The notes under the pieces are model-generated. The model saw only the letters and a program-made list of their open reading frames with translations. It was not told where the DNA came from and searched no databases. This document shows positions 29,043 to 31,274 of a stretch of 31,274 bases of DNA, piece by piece. The DNA comes from a virus. The stretch lies in the IMG/VR virus record IMGVR_UViG_3300020442_000805, positions 1 to 31,274 of that record. The stretch is one strand, 5' to 3'. The translations under genes and the position numbers were made by a program. Each line of letters starts with the position of its first letter. Position 1 is the stretch's first letter.

Positions 29043-31274
29043 CTAGGATTGTTTTTCAAGCAATTTAACGCCGTCTGAATAGTCTAAAACAATGCCCTTT
29101 TTATCTGCTGAAACCTTAACTTTTCCGCCTTGTTTTAACTTACCAAACAGTAGTTCTTTTGATAGGTCCTTTTTGATCTTATCGTCTATTAATCTCTGCA
29201 TAGGTCTTGCACCCATTTTATCATCGTATCCGTGCTCAACTAGATAATCTATTGCTTCATTTGTTAATTCGATTGCAACGTTCTTCTCTTTTAGCATCAC
29301 TTTTAAATCTACCATAAACTTGCCAACTATCTTCATTAACACTTCTTTTGCTAGTTTCTTGAATACTACTGTGGCATCAAGTCTATTTCTAAATTCTGGA
29401 GCGAAGAAATTCTTCATTTCCTTATCATCATACTCTGCTGTTTTGCTGGCGTTGAATCCCATTACATTTTTGTCCAATTGGTGAGCACCTAAATTTGTTG
29501 TAAGGATAAGCACAATATTTTTACAGTTTGCCGCTTTTCCATTATTACCTTGAACTGTTCCTTCATCCATAATTTGTAATAGTATCTGAGACACATCCGG
29601 GTGTGCTTTTTCAACCTCATCTAGTAGTAATACACAATTATTGTGTTCTTGTAATTTTGTAATTAACAATCCTGTGTTTTCTTCAAAGCCTACGTATCCT
29701 GGCGGTGAACCAATTAATTTACTTACTGCGTGTTTTTCCTGATATTCTGACATATCAAATCTAACAAGTTTAACACCTAATTGTTCTGCCAATTGTTTTG
29801 CTAATTCTGTTTTACCACATCCTGTTGGACCCATAAACACAAATGAACCTATAGGTTTGTTATCACGTTTTAGACCCGCTTGGGCAACTAAAATTTTATC
29901 TACAACTTGTTCAATTGCATGATCCTGACCATATACATTTGCTTTTAAATTTTTAGATAAGTTTGCAAGATTGCTGGATTCTTTTTCAGCAATATTTTCT
30001 ACAGGCATTTTGACCTGTTTCGATAATTCAAACTGTACCTGTTCTTCGTCTACTATTCTATCTGCATTTTGCTCTTTTAAATTGTATCTTGAACAAGCCA
30101 AGTCTATCAAGTCTATGGCTTTGTCTGGCAATTTTTTATCTGGTTGATATTTAATACTTAATTTCACTGCCGCTTCAATACCTTCATCTGTAATTGTAGC
30201 ATTATGAAACTCTTCATAATATTTTTTCAATCCAGCAAGTATTTCTAATGTTGTGTGCTTGTCTGGTTCATCTACACTAATTCTAGCAAACCTACGCATC
30301 AATGCTCTGTCTTTCTCAAAATACTTTCTGTATTCTTCCCAAGTTGTGGACGCAACAACTTTCAAATCGCCTTTAGTCAATACAGGCTTTAATAAATTTG
30401 CTAGGTCATTGCTGTTTTGTCCACCACCTGCTCCCGCACCACTTATATTGTGTGCTTCATCGATAAAACATACTGTCTTACCTTTTTTCTTTAAACCATT
30501 GAGAACCATTTTAAATCTTTCTTCAAAATCACCTCTGTATTTTGAACCAGCCAACATTGCTCCAATATCTAAATTGTAAACTTCATATCCTTTTAAAAAT
30601 TCAGGACAAGTTTCATTAACTATATTGAATGCTAAACCTTCTGCTATTGCTGTTTTACCTACGCCAGGATCACCAACAAGTATCACATTGTTTTTCATTC
30701 TACGTCCTAGTGTCAGTGCAATTTGATTTAATTCATCTATTCTTCCTATTACAGGATCAATCTTTTTCTTTTTGACTTCAGAATTTAAATTAGTTGTGTA
30801 TTTGTTTAATGCTCTCTTTGTTTCACTTGCATCAATTTCATCTTCGTACAGTTCTTCTATTTCACTGTGTAGATAGTCTTGGAATTTTTCTTTATTGATT
30901 CCTGACTCCATTATATAATAGTATGCCCAACTTTTAGATTCACTCAATAAACTTAAGAATACATCTGTTAAATCTATATTGCTTCTACCACTGAATAATA
31001 CTTGGGTAAATGCTCTGTTCAACACTCTTTCAACACTAACAGTTTTTTTAGGTTTAAACTTAGAGTGTGTCATTTTAATGCCTTCTAGTTTATTGTCTAG
31101 ATACGTTTTAAGATGATTTTTAATGTCTTCTGGATCTGTTCCATACCCTTTTAAGATATTAGAAAATTTTGAATCGTCCAACATAGCATATAGTAAATGC
31201 TCCAGTGTCACGTATTCGTGACGCCACTGTTTGGCAGAGTTTACTGCTCTATCGAATACTTTCTGCAAATCACC
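29043..31274 (-). CDS. clpA: ClpA-type AAA+ unfoldase (N-terminus cut by window edge)
   Basis: Two AAA+ domains are seen: Walker A GDPGVGKT (visible residues 199-206, counted from 31268) with Walker B VCFIDEAH, and a second GPTGCGKT (480-487) with LLLDEVEKAHPDV. The N-terminal Clp repeat has EYVTLEHLLYAMLDD. The C-terminal GARPMQRLIDDKIKKDLSKE is ClpA-like. ClpB has a coiled-coil insertion that is absent here. In the ClpP-binding loop the residues are MGF (603-605), equivalent to IGL in ClpA, so pairing with ClpP is plausible. The true start lies past 31274. Confidence 0.93.
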   Translation of the reverse strand, partial: GDLQKVFDRAVNSAKQWRHEYVTLEHLLYAMLDDSKFSNILKGYGTDPEDIKNHLKTYLDNKLEGIKMTHSKFKPKKTVSVERVLNRAFTQVLFSGRSNIDLTDVFLSLLSESKSWAYYYIMESGINKEKFQDYLHSEIEELYEDEIDASETKRALNKYTTNLNSEVKKKKIDPVIGRIDELNQIALTLGRRMKNNVILVGDPGVGKTAIAEGLAFNIVNETCPEFLKGYEVYNLDIGAMLAGSKYRGDFEERFKMVLNGLKKKGKTVCFIDEAHNISGAGAGGGQNSNDLANLLKPVLTKGDLKVVASTTWEEYRKYFEKDRALMRRFARISVDEPDKHTTLEILAGLKKYYEEFHNATITDEGIEAAVKLSIKYQPDKKLPDKAIDLIDLACSRYNLKEQNADRIVDEEQVQFELSKQVKMPVENIAEKESSNLANLSKNLKANVYGQDHAIEQVVDKILVAQAGLKRDNKPIGSFVFMGPTGCGKTELAKQLAEQLGVKLVRFDMSEYQEKHAVSKLIGSPPGYVGFEENTGLLITKLQEHNNCVLLLDEVEKAHPDVSQILLQIMDEGTVQGNNGKAANCKNIVLILTTNLGAHQLDKNVMGFNASKTAEYDDKEMKNFFAPEFRNRLDATVVFKKLAKEVLMKIVGKFMVDLKVMLKEKNVAIELTNEAIDYLVEHGYDDKMGARPMQRLIDDKIKKDLSKELLFGKLKQGGKVKVSADKKGIVLDYSDGVKLLEKQS

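Overview
This window looks like part of a tailed T4-like myophage genome from an open-ocean host. Nearly every gene lies on the minus strand. Genes are short and packed with TAATG or ATGA overlaps, and the DNA is AT-rich (about one third G+C by eye). The phage assignment rests on a family-B DNA polymerase, a gp45-like sliding clamp, a T4 RNase H-like flap nuclease, a DexA-like exonuclease and a DsbA-like protein. T4-type late promoter elements and many small proteins of marine cyanophage/pelagiphage type support it. No photosynthesis gene is visible, so a SAR11-type or a picocyanobacterial host are both possible.

Transcription runs from high to low coordinates. (1) 31274-21466 is a late block: a ClpA-type unfoldase cut by the window edge, a beta-rich probable virion protein, then a run of small basic modular proteins. 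Many of these begin with a short peptide resembling the T4 capsid-targeting sequence; two of the longer ones are a nucleotidyltransferase and a HAD nucleotidase. (2) 21406-18266 holds a conserved late protein, a peroxiredoxin, a DsbA-like protein, a small HAD phosphatase, GMP reductase and a small membrane protein. (3) 18203-12520 is replication plus DNA modification: DNA polymerase, exonuclease, sliding clamp, then a DpdA-family DNA transglycosylase 3 nt after the clamp gene. (4) 12520-5026 is accessory metabolism: two oxidoreductases, a QueD-like protein, a glycosyltransferase, ClpP, an MBD4-like DNA glycosylase, a purine phosphoribosyltransferase, a HIT protein and two SGNH hydrolases. (5) 5004-1 holds FolE, QueE, RNase H and small conserved proteins, ending in a partial gene at the left edge.

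The most interesting system is a 7-deazaguanine DNA modification pathway: FolE, a divergent QueD-like protein and QueE would make the base, and DpdA would exchange it for guanine in DNA. The C-terminal tail of DpdA resembles the clamp-binding tail of the polymerase, which suggests that modification is tethered to the replication clamp. Guanine released by DpdA could be recycled by the phosphoribosyltransferase and GMP reductase. No QueC is seen in the window. Other points are a phage-encoded ClpA plus ClpP, tandem 14-nt repeats in the polymerase leader, and seven sigma70-type promoters that all have a 17-bp spacer. One of these lies inside a gene and would give a product without the capsid-targeting-like peptide.

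No tRNA, rRNA, insertion sequence or CRISPR array was seen. No stretch above 300 bases lacks a gene; the longest noncoding stretch is about 125 nt (31-155).
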